6,351 bases of DNA from JBJXGC01 sp046154545 (GTDB lineage Bacteria; Chloroflexota; Dehalococcoidia; Tepidiformales; Tepidiformaceae), in NCBI GenBank assembly GCA_046154545.1, contig JBJXGC010000060.1, positions 1-6,351 on the forward strand, written 5' to 3'. The notes beneath the pieces were generated by a model. That model was not told the origin of the DNA. It saw nothing but the letters and a program-made list of their open reading frames with translations, and ran no database searches. Every line of letters begins with the position of its first letter. Positions within the stretch are counted from its first letter, which is position 1. Below, piece by piece: positions 5,493 through 6,351 of the stretch. The translations under genes were made by a program, and so were the position numbers.

Positions 5493-5738
5493 GTGGATCC
5501 GCGAGCACCGTTGTCCAAAGACGAAGCGAACGCCCGCCTGCTGGCGAACGTGGCGGCCGCCCGCGCGTGGGACGCGATCGACGCGGCACGCTGGCGCGAC
5601 GCCTCGGATGCCGAGCGGGCCCGCGAAGTGACGTCGTTGCTACGGGCCGCCGAGTCGATTGCGCGAGCGAGCGGCATCCGGCCGGAACGCGAGCCTCTGG
5701 CCTATCCTCGCTTCGACCGCCTCAAGCTTCGCAAGTGA
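5493..5738 (+). CDS. Unrecognised 81-aa protein upstream of nucleotidyltransferase (possible antitoxin)
   Basis: I do not recognise a family. From GTG 5493 it reads 81 residues beginning MDPRAPLSKDEANARLLANV. It is rich in Ala, Arg, Asp and Glu, lacks cysteine, has no hydrophobic segment, and looks mainly helical (about 8-62), followed by a basic tail, YPRFDRLKLRK (71-81). The start is chosen from TACAAT 6 nt upstream; the frame is open further upstream, but that stretch is the promoter region. Its stop overlaps the next gene's start as GTGA, so the two are translationally coupled. A small charged protein coupled before an AbiEii-like nucleotidyltransferase fits an antitoxin or a partner protein. 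That role rests on context alone; no DNA-binding motif is evident. Confidence 0.7.
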   Translation: MDPRAPLSKDEANARLLANVAAARAWDAIDAARWRDASDAERAREVTSLLRAAESIARASGIRPEREPLAYPRFDRLKLRK

Positions 5739-6319
5739 ACGGCCGCTTCATCGATGTCGAGGCGACGGCCCTGGCGGTGGCTCGCCGATTGGACGAGTGC
5801 GGCATCCCGCACGCCCTCGGCGGTGCGCTCGCCTACAACTACTACGGCGTACCTCGGGCCACGGGAGACGTGGATTTCAATGTCTTCCTATCCGTTGAGG
5901 ATGGCCGCCGCACGCTGGAGTGCCTCACCGACCTCGGCATCAGCGTGTCACCTCCCGTCCTTGCACAGCTCGACCGCGAGTGGCAGGTCCGCGTTGACCT
6001 CGATGGCCGCTTCGTCGATCTCTTCTTCGCATACCACCCGTTTCACCAGTCGTGCCGCGAACGGGCAACGCGACGGCCGTTCGGTGATGGCGATGTCGCT
6101 GTGCTGTCCGCTGAAGACCTCGTTGTGTTCAAGACGATATTCAACCGGACGCGGGATTGGGCGGACATCGAACGGCTGTTCCAGGTGCAGGGCACGAGGT
6201 TCGACATCGCCTACGCCTTGCGCTGGCTGGACGACATTCTCGGCCCCGATGACTCAAGCCGGATGCGCCTGGCCAACCTGTACGGCGGCGCCACGGGCGC
6301 GACATCGCCAACCCCATAG
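5735..6319 (+). CDS. AbiEii/MenT-like nucleotidyltransferase (putative toxin)
   Basis: A 194-aa protein of the DNA polymerase beta-type nucleotidyltransferase fold. The core is complete: G29-G30 in HALGGALAYNYYG, the metal-binding pair D45/D47 in GDVDFNVF, a third carboxylate D95 in RFVDLFF, then a helical part with EDLVVFK (127-133) and NRTRDWADIE (137-146), matching the Lys...Arg-Asp..Asp pattern of AbiEii/AbiGii toxin-like proteins. Known relatives (AbiEii, mycobacterial MenT) are toxins paired with an upstream antitoxin; MenT enzymes add pyrimidines to tRNA 3' ends. Other small members are uncharacterised or could modify small molecules. GTG 5735 overlaps the preceding stop by 4 nt and no Shine-Dalgarno is seen, so it probably depends on coupling; longer in-frame starts upstream would overlap the 81-aa gene extensively. 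It is shorter than AbiEii (about 300 aa). Codons such as ATA (I135) and GTA hint at slightly different codon use. Confidence 0.85.
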   Translation: MNGRFIDVEATALAVARRLDECGIPHALGGALAYNYYGVPRATGDVDFNVFLSVEDGRRTLECLTDLGISVSPPVLAQLDREWQVRVDLDGRFVDLFFAYHPFHQSCRERATRRPFGDGDVAVLSAEDLVVFKTIFNRTRDWADIERLFQVQGTRFDIAYALRWLDDILGPDDSSRMRLANLYGGATGATSPTP

Positions 6320-6351
6320 CGAGGGGTCAGTCGCGTGTCTCACTCGCCGGC

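Noticed and set aside
6320..6351. Last 32 bases as the start of another feature
   Set aside because: They are too short and show no RBS-start pair, tRNA stem or repeat that could be supported.

Overview
The window is a compact, very GC-rich bacterial chromosomal segment (about two thirds G+C by eye, with strong G/C preference at third codon positions). It carries seven protein genes and almost no spare DNA. The glutamine synthetase subtype, the actinobacterial-style ArsC motif, frequent GTG/TTG starts and several TANNNT boxes 6-7 nt before a start codon (a leaderless-mRNA layout) suggest a high-GC Gram-positive-like lineage. Chloroflexota is my best guess and Actinomycetota the alternative. 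This is inference and is not settled by the sequence.

Layout: (1) 1-1304, minus: a type I-alpha glutamine synthetase (glnA), cut by the window edge a few residues before its C terminus. (2) 1305-1446: a divergent intergenic region with two different 7-bp tandem repeat arrays, a weak glnA promoter candidate and a leaderless-type promoter for the next gene. (3) 1447-2838, plus: a class II CCA tRNA nucleotidyltransferase with a C-terminal HD domain. (4) 2806-3234, minus: a thioredoxin-type arsenate reductase (arsC) whose 3' end overlaps cca tail to tail by 33 bp. (5) 3231-3914, minus: an aquaporin/MIP channel directly upstream of arsC and overlapping it by 4 nt. (6) 3977-5377, minus: a complete GH1 beta-glucosidase. 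(7) 5378-5492: a short divergent promoter region. (8) 5493-5738 and 5735-6319, plus: an unrecognised 81-aa protein overlapping by 4 nt a 194-aa AbiEii/MenT-like nucleotidyltransferase. (9) 6320-6351: a 32-bp tail with nothing recognisable.

How the genes may work together: the aquaporin-arsC pair resembles the AqpS-ArsC route, in which arsenate is reduced to arsenite in the cell and arsenite leaves by facilitated diffusion through the channel. The channel's predicted selectivity filter lacks the histidine of water-specific aquaporins and has two alanines, which fits a wider solute pore. The 81-aa/nucleotidyltransferase pair has the organisation of a toxin-antitoxin or small defence module with an unfamiliar first component. 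It is the best candidate here for something undescribed. glnA, cca and the beta-glucosidase look like ordinary metabolic and housekeeping genes.
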